A DNA stretch of 64,000 nucleotides, taken from Flavobacteriaceae bacterium UBA5534 (GTDB lineage: Bacteria; Bacteroidota; Bacteroidia; Flavobacteriales; Flavobacteriaceae). Position 1 is the first letter of the stretch; each line of letters starts with the position of its first letter. Under the pieces are notes generated by a model. The model had not been told where the DNA came from, did not search any database, and saw nothing but the letters and a program-made list of their open reading frames with translations. Below, in pieces: positions 1 through 10,013 of the stretch. The position numbers and the translations under genes are program-made. The stretch spans positions 56,033 through 120,032 of the forward strand of contig DINS01000031.1 of assembly GCA_002426015.1 (NCBI GenBank), written 5' to 3'.

Positions 1-256
1 CAACATCAGGGTTTGCGCCTGCTCCTAAACCTTCGGTTAAGTTCACACCAAGTTGAATTTTGTTTGGGACTCCACTGTTTTGCAGTGCTTGAGCATCTGT
101 ATTACAGATGACAAAATCAACTCCTTTTATTCCTTGTTGAAACATGTGGTTAATAGCATTGCTTCCACCTCCACCAACACCTATCACCTTGATGACATTG
201 GATTGGTTTTTTGGCAAATCGAATGCGATGTTTCCAAATTCATTTTTGTTGCTCAT
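1..256 (-). CDS. ftsZ: Cell division protein FtsZ, N-terminal fragment (cut by window edge)
   Basis: Tubulin-like GTPase that forms the cytokinetic ring. Only about the first 85 codons are inside the window; the gene continues past base 1. Translation from the ATG at 254-256 gives a short N-terminal tail and then the FtsZ nucleotide-binding start: VIKVIGVGGGGSNAINHM, then CNTDAQAL and LGAGANPD, which are FtsZ signatures. It is the last dcw gene seen here, 34 bp after ftsA on the same strand, the usual ftsA-ftsZ order. Nothing looks abnormal in the visible part. Confidence 0.97.
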   Translation of the reverse strand, partial: MSNKNEFGNIAFDLPKNQSNVIKVIGVGGGGSNAINHMFQQGIKGVDFVICNTDAQALQNSGVPNKIQLGVNLTEGLGAGANPDV

Positions 257-290
257 ATAATTAGTTTTTACTGGATTTATTATTAATATT

Positions 291-1622
291 TTATTCTGCG
301 TTATCTAAAAAATCTTTGACGCGTTCCGTTAGTTTGTCCAAAAACGATTTGCGTTCTTTTTTTGGTGGTGCGGCAATTTCTTCGTCTTGATCTGTTGGCT
401 CTTCGACAATGGTTTCATTTTGCAGCTCTTCTTCAGCAGCCTTTTCAATGCGCTTACGCTCTTGACGTTTAAGGCCATCCATTACCAAACCAACAGCTGT
501 TGCAAACAAGGGACTTGCAACCTCTTCATCACTATCACCTGCCAAATGCTCGTTTGGATACCCAATTCTGGTGTCCATGCCTGTGATATATTCGACTAAT
601 TGTTTTAAATGTTTCAATTGGGCACCTCCACCTGTCAATACAATTCCTGCAATCAATTTCTTCTTTTGTTCTTCGTGTCCGTAATTTTTAATCTCCACAT
701 ACACTTGCTCTATAATTTCTACTACGCGTGCATGGATGATTTTTGAGAGATTTTTGAGTGTTATTTCTTTTGGCTCTCTACCTCTCAATCCTGGAATGGA
801 TACAATCTCATTATCTTTATTCTCTCCTGGCCAAGCTGAACCGAATTTAATTTTTAACAGTTCGGCTTGCTTTTCAATGATGGAGCAACCTTCCTTGATG
901 TCTTCCGTAATCACATTACCACCAAAAGGAATGACTGCTGTATGTCGAATAATTCCATCTTTAAAAACAGCTAAATCTGTAGTTCCTCCACCTATATCAA
1001 TTAGAGCTACGCCTGCTTCTTTTTCTTCTTGACTTAATACTGCATTTGCTGATGCCAATGGCTCTAGAGTAATGCCTTCAAGTTCTAATCCAGAGCTTTT
1101 GACACATCGTCCGATATTTCTAATCGAAGATACTTGGCCTACAACTACGTGAAAATTTGCTTCCAAACGCCCACCATACATTCCGATAGGTTCTTTGATT
1201 TCGGCTTGACCATCAACTTTGTATTCTTGTGGCAACACATGGATGATTTCTTCTCCAGGTAACATGACCAATTTGTGCACTTGATTGATTAATCGGTCGA
1301 TATCTTCCTCATCGATGACCAATTCGGAATTGGCTCTTGTAATGTAATCGCTATGTTGTAAACTTCTAATGTGTTGACCAGCAATACCAACAGTCACATC
1401 TTCGATTTTCAATCCGCTTTCTGCTTCAGCCTCTTGAACCGCCTGTTGAATGGACTGAATGGTTTGTGTAATATTATTTACCACACCACGATGTACACCC
1501 AAACTCTTGGATTTTCCGATACCCAAAATTTCGGCTTTGCCATATTCGTTTTTACGACCAATCATCGCCACAATCTTTGTGGTTCCGATATCTAATCCTA
1601 CTGAAATTTTATTGTTTTCCAT
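291..1622 (-). CDS. ftsA: Cell division protein FtsA
   Basis: Actin-fold ATPase that tethers FtsZ to the membrane and recruits later divisome proteins. The 443 residues begin with the phosphate-1 motif VGLDIGTTKI. A phosphate-2 motif DIGGGTTDL lies near the middle and an adenosine motif VLTGGGAQL in the last third. After the actin fold comes an acidic, proline-containing linker (about residues 395-425) and a C-terminal segment KSFLDKLTERVKDFLD that would form the membrane-binding amphipathic helix. It starts with ATG, 3 bp after ftsQ and 34 bp before ftsZ, and is clearly cotranscribed with both. Confidence 0.97.
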   Translation of the reverse strand: MENNKISVGLDIGTTKIVAMIGRKNEYGKAEILGIGKSKSLGVHRGVVNNITQTIQSIQQAVQEAEAESGLKIEDVTVGIAGQHIRSLQHSDYITRANSELVIDEEDIDRLINQVHKLVMLPGEEIIHVLPQEYKVDGQAEIKEPIGMYGGRLEANFHVVVGQVSSIRNIGRCVKSSGLELEGITLEPLASANAVLSQEEKEAGVALIDIGGGTTDLAVFKDGIIRHTAVIPFGGNVITEDIKEGCSIIEKQAELLKIKFGSAWPGENKDNEIVSIPGLRGREPKEITLKNLSKIIHARVVEIIEQVYVEIKNYGHEEQKKKLIAGIVLTGGGAQLKHLKQLVEYITGMDTRIGYPNEHLAGDSDEEVASPLFATAVGLVMDGLKRQERKRIEKAAEEELQNETIVEEPTDQDEEIAAPPKKERKSFLDKLTERVKDFLDNAE

Positions 1623-1625
1623 CGT

Positions 1626-2345
1626 TTACTTTTTGGTGCAAATGACTTGTTTATCAAACCTTAAGTTCACTACACTATACCTATTAAGCGTACTATCTCT
1701 CATAGCTTTTTGATAAAAAGCTTTAAGATTGTTTATTTTTTTATCTAACAGTTTTGTTGAGCCTAATTGAATTTTAAAATCGTGTAATCTAAATTTCAAA
1801 TCGATACTCTTATTTTCATTTTGATGAATCTCAACTACATGTGTTTTTAAAAATTCATCTGCCTGAATTTTTCGTGCCACAACAGCGATATTATACAATT
1901 CATTTTTGTTTACAAATCCAGTCACCAAAGGCACTCTCGACGAGTAATTTGTTGATAACGGCATATCCTTACCTTCATTATCAACATAATAGGACGCATT
2001 TGTACTCACTCTTGCTATAGGTTTCCTTTGTTCGATTTCAGCGGTTAAAGTGCCATCAACGTTGATGTACACTTGAGCCTCTTTAATCATAGGATTGGAA
2101 TTTAGGGCGGTTTCCAAGTCGTTCAAATCTATAATTTCTTTAGGCTTATTTATAACACTCTGTTGATTTTGTATTAACAATTTACTAACAGTCTCATGAG
2201 TGACAAATAAATTCTCCTCACCGATAAATTCGATGTTTGGTTCGCTCACTTTTCTTGCTGAATTTCTTATAGAAGAAAACGCAAACAGAAAGCCAACCAA
2301 AATTAGCAACACAATGATTTTTATGCTGTTATAATATCGTTTCAC
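1626..2345 (-). CDS. ftsQ: Cell division protein FtsQ (POTRA-type)
   Basis: Bitopic divisome protein linking early and late division proteins. The 239-residue product has a short basic cytoplasmic tail, one membrane segment (about residues 9-26, IIVLLILVGFLFAF), then a periplasmic part containing a POTRA-like stretch (IEFIGEENLFVTHETV) and the FtsQ beta domain. FtsQ is poorly conserved, so the call rests on size, topology and its place between murC and ftsA. Its first 17 bp overlap the end of murC, an unusually long overlap that suggests translational coupling. Confidence 0.9.
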   Translation of the reverse strand: MKRYYNSIKIIVLLILVGFLFAFSSIRNSARKVSEPNIEFIGEENLFVTHETVSKLLIQNQQSVINKPKEIIDLNDLETALNSNPMIKEAQVYINVDGTLTAEIEQRKPIARVSTNASYYVDNEGKDMPLSTNYSSRVPLVTGFVNKNELYNIAVVARKIQADEFLKTHVVEIHQNENKSIDLKFRLHDFKIQLGSTKLLDKKINNLKAFYQKAMRDSTLNRYSVVNLRFDKQVICTKK

Positions 2346-3687
2346 TACTTAATGCCTGTTTTATATGTTTAACTTCTTCTCCAATATCGCCAGCTCCAAT
2401 GGTCAAAACTACTTGTGCACTCGACTTTTTTATCGCTGAAACCAACTCTGCTTTTGATATTAATTTTTTGTTACTGTTGTTAATTTTTGTCAACAACCAT
2501 TGTGATGTAATGCCTTCAATCGGTAACTCTCTTGCTGGATAAATGTCGAGCAACAAAATCTCATCAAATTGTGATAAACTCTTTGCAAAATCATCAGCAA
2601 AATCTCGTGTGCGACTGAACAAATGTGGTTGAAAAATGGCCAATACTTTTTTGTTTGGGTACATTTCCCTTACTGCTTGGTGCACTGCGTTTATCTCTTC
2701 AGGATGATGTGCATAATCATCAATGAACACCAAATCATTTGTTTTAATTTGATAGGTGAATCGTCGTTTAACCCCTTTATAAGATGCCAATGCCGTGGCG
2801 AGCTGCTGCTGAGGGATGCCGTATTCTACAGACATCGCCAAGGCTATTAATGCATTCGACAGATTATGTCTACCAGGTAGGTTAAATTTGAAATTGTATA
2901 GCGTTTGAGTTGGTGTTTTGACGTCAAACTCATAACTGCCATTGTTTATTTTTATATTTTGAACCGAATAATCCGATTCATCTTCTATTCCGTAAGTAAT
3001 GCCTTGTATTGGCAAACCGTTTTTAACAAATAGTTTTCCATTCGGTTTCAGCTTTTTGGAAAACTCAACAAATGATTTTTTGAGCTCCTCTGCTTCTCCG
3101 TAAATATCCAAATGATCGGCATCCATTGAGGTGATACATGCCATATCTGGAGATAGCGTTAAAAATGAACGGTCAAATTCGTCAGCTTCGACAACGGTCA
3201 CTTCGGTTCCGTTAAGAATGAAATTTGAATTGTAATTCTCACTTATTCCACCTAAAAATGCTGTAACAGGAACATTACATTGATTTAATAAATGCCCTAA
3301 AATGCTTGTTGTTGTAGTTTTACCATGTGTGCCTGCAACCGCTAAACAAAAGGTGTTTTTTGTGATTTCACCCAATACAGCCGAACGCTTCAACACTTCA
3401 TAATGGTTGTTTTTAAAATACACTAATTCTTTATGGTCTTTGGGAACGGCTGGTGTATAAACCACTAATGTTGTCTCTGAATTTAAAAATGGTGTATCCA
3501 CATTGGCAACCGAATCTTCAAAGTGGACTTTGACACCCAATTCTTCAAGAGCATCTGTAATATCTGTTTTTGTTTTGTCATAACCAGCAACCACTTTTCC
3601 ATTCGCCACAAAATATCTAGCCAAGGCACTCATTCCGATGCCTCCAATGCCAATAAAATAGACGTTATGTATGCGGTTTAGGTTCAT
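2329..3687 (-). CDS. murC: UDP-N-acetylmuramate--L-alanine ligase MurC
   Basis: Cytoplasmic Mur ligase that adds L-alanine to UDP-MurNAc, the first peptide step of peptidoglycan precursor synthesis. The 452 residues show the N-terminal Rossmann motif FIGIGGIGMSALA, the ATP-binding motif AGTHGKTTTTS near residue 118, the EADEFDRSF segment, and the HHPEEI motif in the central domain, in the order expected for MurC. The ATG at 3685-3687 overlaps the murG stop in an ATGA arrangement. The 3' end overlaps ftsQ by 17 bp. Confidence 0.98.
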   Translation of the reverse strand: MNLNRIHNVYFIGIGGIGMSALARYFVANGKVVAGYDKTKTDITDALEELGVKVHFEDSVANVDTPFLNSETTLVVYTPAVPKDHKELVYFKNNHYEVLKRSAVLGEITKNTFCLAVAGTHGKTTTTSILGHLLNQCNVPVTAFLGGISENYNSNFILNGTEVTVVEADEFDRSFLTLSPDMACITSMDADHLDIYGEAEELKKSFVEFSKKLKPNGKLFVKNGLPIQGITYGIEDESDYSVQNIKINNGSYEFDVKTPTQTLYNFKFNLPGRHNLSNALIALAMSVEYGIPQQQLATALASYKGVKRRFTYQIKTNDLVFIDDYAHHPEEINAVHQAVREMYPNKKVLAIFQPHLFSRTRDFADDFAKSLSQFDEILLLDIYPARELPIEGITSQWLLTKINNSNKKLISKAELVSAIKKSSAQVVLTIGAGDIGEEVKHIKQALSSETIL

Positions 3688-4781
3688 TTACTATTTAATA
3701 ATTTTTCAACTTCGTCAACAATGTCTTTGGTAGCGTTAACTAATGCTAATTTCTTAATGTTCTCACTTAATTCCTTTTGCTTTTCTGTTGATGAAACCAA
3801 CTGTGAGAAACGATTTTCAAAATCAATATCCAAGTCGGTTTCTTTTATCAATAGGGCTGCATTTTTATCGACAATGGCCATCGCATTTTTTGTTTGATGG
3901 TCTTCGGCCACATTTGGCGATGGTATAAAAATCACTGGTTTTCCGACGACACATAGTTCTGATACCGAACTTGCCCCTGCTCTCGAAATGATGAAATCTG
4001 ACGCCGCATAAGCAAAATCCATATTGTTGATAAAGGCATGTACTTGGACATCGTCATTGTTATTATATTTTTTATAAACGTCATAATACAGCTTACCACA
4101 TTGCCAAATGACCTGCACATTTTGTGTTTGGAAAAACTCAAGTTCTTTTTCTATTAATTCGTTGATGCGTCTTGCACCAAGGCTTCCGCCCAATACCAAT
4201 AAGGTATATTTACCGTGCTTTTGTTTGAAAACATCTTTGGCTTCAATCTTTTTACTATCGATCTGTAACAAATCTTGACGGATAGGATTCCCTGTTTTAA
4301 TCAATTTGTCCTTTGGAAAAAAACGTTCCAACCCATCATAGGCAACACATATTTTATCGACTTTTTTTGACAATAATTTATTGGTAATTCCTGGATAAGA
4401 ATTCTGTTCTTGTATTAAACTAGGAACTCCTTTTGAAATTGCCATATTCAATAATGGCCCGCTTGCAAAGCCACCTGTCCCTATGGCAACATCTGGATTA
4501 AACGTTTTGATTATTTTTCGAGCTCTTAATAAACTCACCATCAATTTCAATGGAAACAATAAATTTTTCAACGTCAATTTTCGCTGAATACCAGAAATCC
4601 AAAGTCCTTCAATTTTGTAACCAGCTTGAGGTACCTTTTCCATTTCCATTCGGTCGGAAGCTCCAACAAATAAAAATTCGGTATCTGGAAAACGAGATTT
4701 CAATTCATTTGCAATGGCTATTGCAGGATAGATATGACCTCCTGTTCCACCTCCAGATAATATGATCTTATAGTTATTCAT
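3684..4781 (-). CDS. murG: Lipid II synthase MurG (GlcNAc transferase)
   Basis: Peripheral inner-membrane GT28 glycosyltransferase that transfers GlcNAc from UDP-GlcNAc to lipid I, giving lipid II. The 365 residues open with the glycine-rich loop ILSGGGTGGHIYPAIAIA. They also contain GTGGFASGP and QEQNSYPGITN in the acceptor domain and, in the C-terminal donor domain, ISRAGASSVSELC, matching the MurG UDP-binding segment. Length is normal for the family. It overlaps murC by 4 bp and shares one base with the ftsW stop. Confidence 0.98.
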   Translation of the reverse strand: MNNYKIILSGGGTGGHIYPAIAIANELKSRFPDTEFLFVGASDRMEMEKVPQAGYKIEGLWISGIQRKLTLKNLLFPLKLMVSLLRARKIIKTFNPDVAIGTGGFASGPLLNMAISKGVPSLIQEQNSYPGITNKLLSKKVDKICVAYDGLERFFPKDKLIKTGNPIRQDLLQIDSKKIEAKDVFKQKHGKYTLLVLGGSLGARRINELIEKELEFFQTQNVQVIWQCGKLYYDVYKKYNNNDDVQVHAFINNMDFAYAASDFIISRAGASSVSELCVVGKPVIFIPSPNVAEDHQTKNAMAIVDKNAALLIKETDLDIDFENRFSQLVSSTEKQKELSENIKKLALVNATKDIVDEVEKLLNSK

Positions 4782-5980
4782 TAGATTGCTTCACTTAAAA
4801 TTTCGAGTGGATTTTCTTCTTCAACATCTTTCTGTCCTTTTATCTCTTCTCGTTTTACACTCACACTCAATATGATTCCAATTGCCAAACAGGTCATCCA
4901 AATGGAAGTACCTCCACTACTTATCAATGGTAAGGTTTGCCCTGTTACTGGAAACAACTCAACAGCGACAGCCATATTGATAAACGCTTGAAATACGATT
5001 GGCAAGCCTACTCCAAGCACCAACAATTTGCCAAAAACGGTATCTGCTTTTTGGGAAATGATGACGATTCGGAACAATAGCCAACAATACATTACCAACA
5101 AAAAGAGACCTCCAATCATTCCATATTCTTCTACGATGATGGCAAAAATGAAATCGGAAGATGATTGTGGCAAAAAGTTTTTCTGTACACTTTTCCCGGG
5201 ACCAACACCTTGTATTCCACCAGATGCAATTGCAATCTTTGCTTTTTCAATTTGGTAATCAGCTTCTGTGTCTTCACCTCCATTTAAAAAATTATCAACT
5301 CTATTTTCCCAGGTCTGAATTCTGTTCTCCATTAAATCTGGAAATGCTTTTGCCACCAATATGAACAAAGTCAAGGCAACTATTCCGGTTCCTACTACAA
5401 TGGCCAAATATTTAATGGGATAACCTCCAACAAATGTCAATATCATCACCATGGAAAATATGATTGCCGTTGTTGAAAAGTTAGCAGGCAATATCAATAT
5501 GAGGACAAAAAAAACTGGTAACCATAATGGCAAAATAGTTTCTTTGAATGTGATTTCTTTTTCTTGAATTTTAGATAAATATCTTGCCACATAAACCATT
5601 AAAACTACTGCAGCCAACGTGGACGTTTGAAAAGACATCCCAACAATAGGAATCTGTATCCAACGACTTGCGTTGGCTCCTTCAATGGTCGTACCTTGCA
5701 ACATGGTCACTATCAACAATACCAAAACTATAGGAATCATTACCATTGACAACCCTCTGAAATAACGATACGGTATTCGATGTACTCCATAAATAATCAA
5801 AAAACCTAGAAACAAGTGCATAAAATGCTTTACAAAAAACGTAAAAGTGCTTCCTGACGTGCTAGTATATGCCAAATTACTGGCTGCACTATACACAGGA
5901 AGGAATGAGAAAATTGCCAACAATGTGACAATTGCCCAGATTAACTTATCTCCTTTTATGTTTTTTAATACATTTTCCAT
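4781..5980 (-). CDS. ftsW: Peptidoglycan polymerase FtsW (SEDS family)
   Basis: Integral membrane SEDS glycosyltransferase that polymerises lipid II at the septum together with the class B PBP encoded upstream. The 399-residue protein is mostly membrane segments, with a large periplasmic loop (roughly residues 205-275) containing GGIQGVGPGKSVQKNFLPQ and SDFIFAIIVEEYG, both hallmark SEDS segments. The C-terminal LISSGGTSIWM motif is also present. The position between murG and murD identifies it as FtsW rather than RodA. It ends in a short charged cytoplasmic tail. Confidence 0.96.
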   Translation of the reverse strand: MENVLKNIKGDKLIWAIVTLLAIFSFLPVYSAASNLAYTSTSGSTFTFFVKHFMHLFLGFLIIYGVHRIPYRYFRGLSMVMIPIVLVLLIVTMLQGTTIEGANASRWIQIPIVGMSFQTSTLAAVVLMVYVARYLSKIQEKEITFKETILPLWLPVFFVLILILPANFSTTAIIFSMVMILTFVGGYPIKYLAIVVGTGIVALTLFILVAKAFPDLMENRIQTWENRVDNFLNGGEDTEADYQIEKAKIAIASGGIQGVGPGKSVQKNFLPQSSSDFIFAIIVEEYGMIGGLFLLVMYCWLLFRIVIISQKADTVFGKLLVLGVGLPIVFQAFINMAVAVELFPVTGQTLPLISSGGTSIWMTCLAIGIILSVSVKREEIKGQKDVEEENPLEILSEAI

Positions 5981-7311
5981 TATAGGTTTCTTACAGCATC
6001 TTTAAATTGACGTCCTCTATCTTCATAATTTTCGAACAAATCAAAACTTGCACATGCAGGAGATAATAAAACTGAATCTCCAGATTCTGCAATTTTATAG
6101 GCAATTTTTACTGCCTCACTCATAAATTGGGTTTCGATGATGACATCTACCATGTTCCCGAATGTGTCCATGAGCTTTTGGTTATCAACGCCCAAACAAA
6201 TGATTGCTTTTACTTTTTCGTTTACAAAAGGAAAAAGCTCTTCATAATTGTTGCCTTTATCAACTCCTCCAACTATCCAAACCGTTGGTGTATCCATACT
6301 TTCTAATGCGTAGTAGGTTGCATTAACGTTAGTTGCTTTTGAGTCGTTTATATATTGCACCTTATTAATTTTAAGCACATGCTCTAAACGATGCTCAACA
6401 CCTTGAAAGTTTTCTAAACTTTCTCTTATGGTCTGTTTTCTGATCTTTAACAAATGCGCCACAGTCGACGCTGCCATTGCATTCTTAATATTGTGTTTTC
6501 CTTCTAAAGCTAAATTTGCTGTTGGCATAATTATCTGGTTGTTATCTATTGTTATTTTTATATTCTCTTTGTCTAAATACGCTCCATTTTCAATGGTTCT
6601 TGTTAATGAAAATGGTAATAATGTGGATTGAATTTTGTTTAGCATTAACCACTCGTTAATAACCTCATCATCTGCATCGTAGATTAAATAATCTTCTTTG
6701 GTTTGATTCATGGTTATTCGAAATTTAGAATTGATATAATTTTCAAACTTGTAATCATATCTATCTAAATGGTCTGGTGTGATGTTTAACAGTACAGCTA
6801 TATGTGGTTTAAAATCTACAATATCATCTAACTGAAAACTGCTGATTTCTAGCACGTAGTTTGGATAATTCTCTTCTAATATCTGTTTTGCGAAACTTTC
6901 TCCAATATTTCCCGACAAACCAACTTCTAATTCTTGTTTTAGAATATGGTGCGTTAATGTTGCTGTTGTTGTTTTACCATTACTTCCTGTTATACCTACA
7001 ATAGTAGCGTTGGTATATTTTGAAGCAAACTCAATTTCAGAAATCACCAAAATTCCTTTATCACGTATTTGTTTTACCAAAGGTGCTTTGTCAGGAATTC
7101 CTGGACTTTTCATCACAATGTCAGCATTCAGTATTTTCGATTCTGTATGCTGCTCATCTTCAAATTCAATCTCATTATGTATAAGAACGTTTTTATACTT
7201 TTCTTTAATTGTTCCTTTATCAGAAACAAAAACTTCATATCCTTTTGCTTTACCTAAAAGCGCTGTACCTACACCACTTTCTCCTCCTCCAAGAATCACT
7301 AATCGTTTCAT
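5980..7311 (-). CDS. murD: UDP-N-acetylmuramoylalanine--D-glutamate ligase MurD
   Basis: Cytoplasmic ligase adding D-glutamate to UDP-MurNAc-L-Ala. The 443 residues carry an N-terminal Rossmann motif (LVILGGGESGVGTALL), the P-loop GITGSNGKTTTATL near residue 109, the LDRYD segment in the central domain, and YINDSKATNVNAT in the C-terminal domain, which is diagnostic of MurD. Length is standard. It abuts mraY (1 bp gap) and shares its last base with the ftsW start codon, so it sits in one tightly packed transcript. Confidence 0.98.
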   Translation of the reverse strand: MKRLVILGGGESGVGTALLGKAKGYEVFVSDKGTIKEKYKNVLIHNEIEFEDEQHTESKILNADIVMKSPGIPDKAPLVKQIRDKGILVISEIEFASKYTNATIVGITGSNGKTTTATLTHHILKQELEVGLSGNIGESFAKQILEENYPNYVLEISSFQLDDIVDFKPHIAVLLNITPDHLDRYDYKFENYINSKFRITMNQTKEDYLIYDADDEVINEWLMLNKIQSTLLPFSLTRTIENGAYLDKENIKITIDNNQIIMPTANLALEGKHNIKNAMAASTVAHLLKIRKQTIRESLENFQGVEHRLEHVLKINKVQYINDSKATNVNATYYALESMDTPTVWIVGGVDKGNNYEELFPFVNEKVKAIICLGVDNQKLMDTFGNMVDVIIETQFMSEAVKIAYKIAESGDSVLLSPACASFDLFENYEDRGRQFKDAVRNL

Positions 7312-7312
7312 T

Positions 7313-8548
7313 CTATCTAATTTTCAGTGTCACTATAGATACAATGGCGAGTAAGATTCCTATAATCCAAAATCGTGTTACAATTTTACTTTCGTGGTAA
7401 CCTGATTTTTGAAAATGATGATGCAAAGGCGACATCTTGAAAATGCGTCGTCCTTCACCATATTTTTTCTTTGTGTATTTAAACCAACTTACTTGCATGA
7501 CTACAGATAAGTTTTCGGCTAGGAAAATTCCGCACAATACAGGAATTAACCATTCTTTACGAACTGCAATTGCAATAACTGCTATAATTCCACCAATGGT
7601 AAGGCTTCCTGTATCTCCCATAAACACTTGAGCCGGATAAGTATTATACCATAAGAACCCAATGAGCGCTCCTACAAATGCTGCGATATAAATAGTAATC
7701 TCTTCTACTCTTGGGATGTACATGATGTTGAGGTAGTCTGAGAAAATGATGTTACCAGAAACCCAAGCAAAAATCCCTAAAGTGAGGACAATAATTGCTG
7801 ATGTACCTGCTGCCAAGCCGTCAATTCCGTCTGTTAAATTTGCACCATTAGATACTGCTGTGATAATAAAAATGCTTACAAGAATGAAAACAATCCAAGA
7901 ATATTTTTCTAAATCTGGGTTAATCCAAGTGATTACATCTGCATAATCGAATTCGTTTTCTTTTACAAATGGTATTGTTGTTTTTGTTGATTTTTCTTCA
8001 GGCTTAAATTGTTTGGTAATTGGAGCATTAGACATCACTAAAACCTGTTGTTGTTTTTGTGGCAATTCTTCTTTTATAGTTACATCTTTATGAAAGAACA
8101 GTGTTGCGCCTACAATTATTCCTAATCCTACTTGACCTAATACTTTAAATCTTCCTTTTAGTCCTTCTTTATCTTTTTTGAATTTTTTGATATAATCATC
8201 AATAAACCCAATGGTTCCCATCCAAAGCGTGGTAACTATCAAAAGAATGATATAAATATTTTCAAGCTTTGCCAATAACAACACAGGGATTAAGGTAGCC
8301 AAAATGATGATAATTCCACCCATTGTTGGTGTGCCAGCTTTTTCCACTTGACCTTCTAATCCTAAATCGCGAATGGTTTCGCCTACTTGTTGTCTTTGTA
8401 AAAAACGAATGATGCGTTTACCAAAAATAGTAGAAATAAGCAACGACAAAATAATGGCCATGGCTGCCCTAAAGGTGATGAACCCAAAGAGAGATGCGCC
8501 AGGAATTTGGAAATGCTTTTCTAAATATTCAAATAGGTAATACAGCAT
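7313..8548 (-). CDS. mraY: Phospho-N-acetylmuramoyl-pentapeptide transferase MraY
   Basis: Polytopic membrane enzyme that transfers phospho-MurNAc-pentapeptide to undecaprenyl phosphate, forming lipid I. At 411 residues it is longer than the E. coli enzyme (about 360). The extra length is a hydrophilic insert of about 50 residues (around 160-215) between membrane segments, which I recall as common in Bacteroidota. Conserved parts include GTPTMGGIII, the DDYIKKFKKDKEGL loop, NLTDGIDGLA and the C-terminal PLHHHFQKSG histidine motif. It lies 1 bp from murE and murD. Confidence 0.97.
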   Translation of the reverse strand: MLYYLFEYLEKHFQIPGASLFGFITFRAAMAIILSLLISTIFGKRIIRFLQRQQVGETIRDLGLEGQVEKAGTPTMGGIIIILATLIPVLLLAKLENIYIILLIVTTLWMGTIGFIDDYIKKFKKDKEGLKGRFKVLGQVGLGIIVGATLFFHKDVTIKEELPQKQQQVLVMSNAPITKQFKPEEKSTKTTIPFVKENEFDYADVITWINPDLEKYSWIVFILVSIFIITAVSNGANLTDGIDGLAAGTSAIIVLTLGIFAWVSGNIIFSDYLNIMYIPRVEEITIYIAAFVGALIGFLWYNTYPAQVFMGDTGSLTIGGIIAVIAIAVRKEWLIPVLCGIFLAENLSVVMQVSWFKYTKKKYGEGRRIFKMSPLHHHFQKSGYHESKIVTRFWIIGILLAIVSIVTLKIR

Positions 8549-8549
8549 A

Positions 8550-10013
8550 TTATTTTTGTAATTGTTTTAAAAATTCTTGTACTATTTTGTAATCATCAAA
8601 ATCAAATCGTTCGCCTTTTATTTCTTGATAAGTTTCGTGACCCTTTCCTGCAATTAGTATTATATCATTAGGTTGTGCTAATTGACAAGCTGTTTTTATG
8701 GCTTGTTTTCTATCTACAATTGAAACAATTTTCTTGAAATTTTGAGGTTCAACACCTTTTTCTATCTCTTCAATAATAGTTTCTGGTACTTCGCTACGTG
8801 GATTATCACTAGTAAAAATGACTTTAGTACTCAAAGCCGAAGCTATGTGTCCCATTTTCGGACGCTTTGTTTTATCTCTATCTCCACCACAACCAACAAC
8901 TGTAATTAGCTCTTCATTTTTAGTACGAATACTATTAATTGTCTCTAACACATTTTGCAATGCATCTGGAGTGTGTGCATAATCAACTATAGCAGTGATT
9001 TTTTCATCAGAAATTAAATACTGAAAACGTCCACTAACACTTTCTAACTCACTTATAAGACGAAGATTTTCAACTTTTTCAAGCCCTAACAATTCAGCAG
9101 TTGCATAAATTGCCAATATATTGTAAGCATTAAAATTCCCTATTAATCGAGTCCACACTTCACTTTCATTGATTTTTAAAAGAAGACCTCCAAGCTGATT
9201 TTCTAAAATTTGCGCTTTATAATCAGCATAGGTTTTTAATGCATAAGTAAATTTTCTAGCTTTTGTATTTTGAAGCATTACTAATCCATTCTTGTCATCA
9301 ATATTTACCAATGCAAAAGCATCTTTAGGTAAGTTATCGAAGAATAATTTTTTGACATCTCGGTATTCAGCAAAGGTCTCGTGATAGTCTAAATGGTCAT
9401 GAGATAGGTTTGTAAAGATGCCTCCTTCAAATTTTAATCCTTCTGTTCTGTTTTGATGTATTCCATGTGAGCTCACTTCCATAAAGCAAAACTCAACACC
9501 TTCATCGTTCATCAACCCTAAATATTTATTAATAGTTAATGAATCTGGTGTAGTATGTGTAGCTTTATGCTCATTATCATCAACCATTATTTTTACAGTT
9601 GAAAGCAACCCAACTTTATAGCCTGCTTTTTTGAACAATTGATATAACAAAGTGGCAACTGTGGTTTTTCCGTTTGTACCAGTTACACCAACGAGTTTCA
9701 AATTTTCTGAAGGATTTTTATAATAGTTTGAAGCCATAAATGCCAAAGCCTTGCTGGCACTCTCTACTTCAATATAAGTAACACCATTTTGCAAATTATC
9801 AGGAAGCTCTTCACAGATCACTGCAGCAGCTCCTTTACCAATTGCTGAATCAATAAACTTATGACCATCTGCAACACTACCTTTAATAGCTACAAAAACA
9901 TCACCTTTAGATATGTTTCGCGAATCGAAATCAATAGCGTTCACCTTTACACTTGTACTGCCTACAACCGCATTGATGGTTACTCTATATAATATGTCTT
10001 TTAACTCTGCCAT
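8550..10013 (-). CDS. murE: UDP-MurNAc-tripeptide ligase MurE (meso-diaminopimelate type)
   Basis: Mur ligase adding the third stem-peptide residue. The 487 residues include the ATP-binding motif GVTGTNGKTTVATL near residue 109, a YAHTPDAL segment, and DNPR at about residues 403-406. DNPR is the motif that marks meso-diaminopimelate-adding MurE enzymes, as opposed to the lysine-adding type. The ATG at 10011-10013 shares one base with the ftsI stop, and mraY follows after 1 bp. Peptidoglycan in this organism is therefore predicted to be the DAP type. Confidence 0.97.
   Translation of the reverse strand: MAELKDILYRVTINAVVGSTSVKVNAIDFDSRNISKGDVFVAIKGSVADGHKFIDSAIGKGAAAVICEELPDNLQNGVTYIEVESASKALAFMASNYYKNPSENLKLVGVTGTNGKTTVATLLYQLFKKAGYKVGLLSTVKIMVDDNEHKATHTTPDSLTINKYLGLMNDEGVEFCFMEVSSHGIHQNRTEGLKFEGGIFTNLSHDHLDYHETFAEYRDVKKLFFDNLPKDAFALVNIDDKNGLVMLQNTKARKFTYALKTYADYKAQILENQLGGLLLKINESEVWTRLIGNFNAYNILAIYATAELLGLEKVENLRLISELESVSGRFQYLISDEKITAIVDYAHTPDALQNVLETINSIRTKNEELITVVGCGGDRDKTKRPKMGHIASALSTKVIFTSDNPRSEVPETIIEEIEKGVEPQNFKKIVSIVDRKQAIKTACQLAQPNDIILIAGKGHETYQEIKGERFDFDDYKIVQEFLKQLQK

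Noticed and set aside
387..1713. Several plus-strand open frames across ftsA and ftsQ
   Set aside because: They are antisense shadows of the dcw genes. They lack recognisable motifs, and their codon pattern follows the complementary strand.
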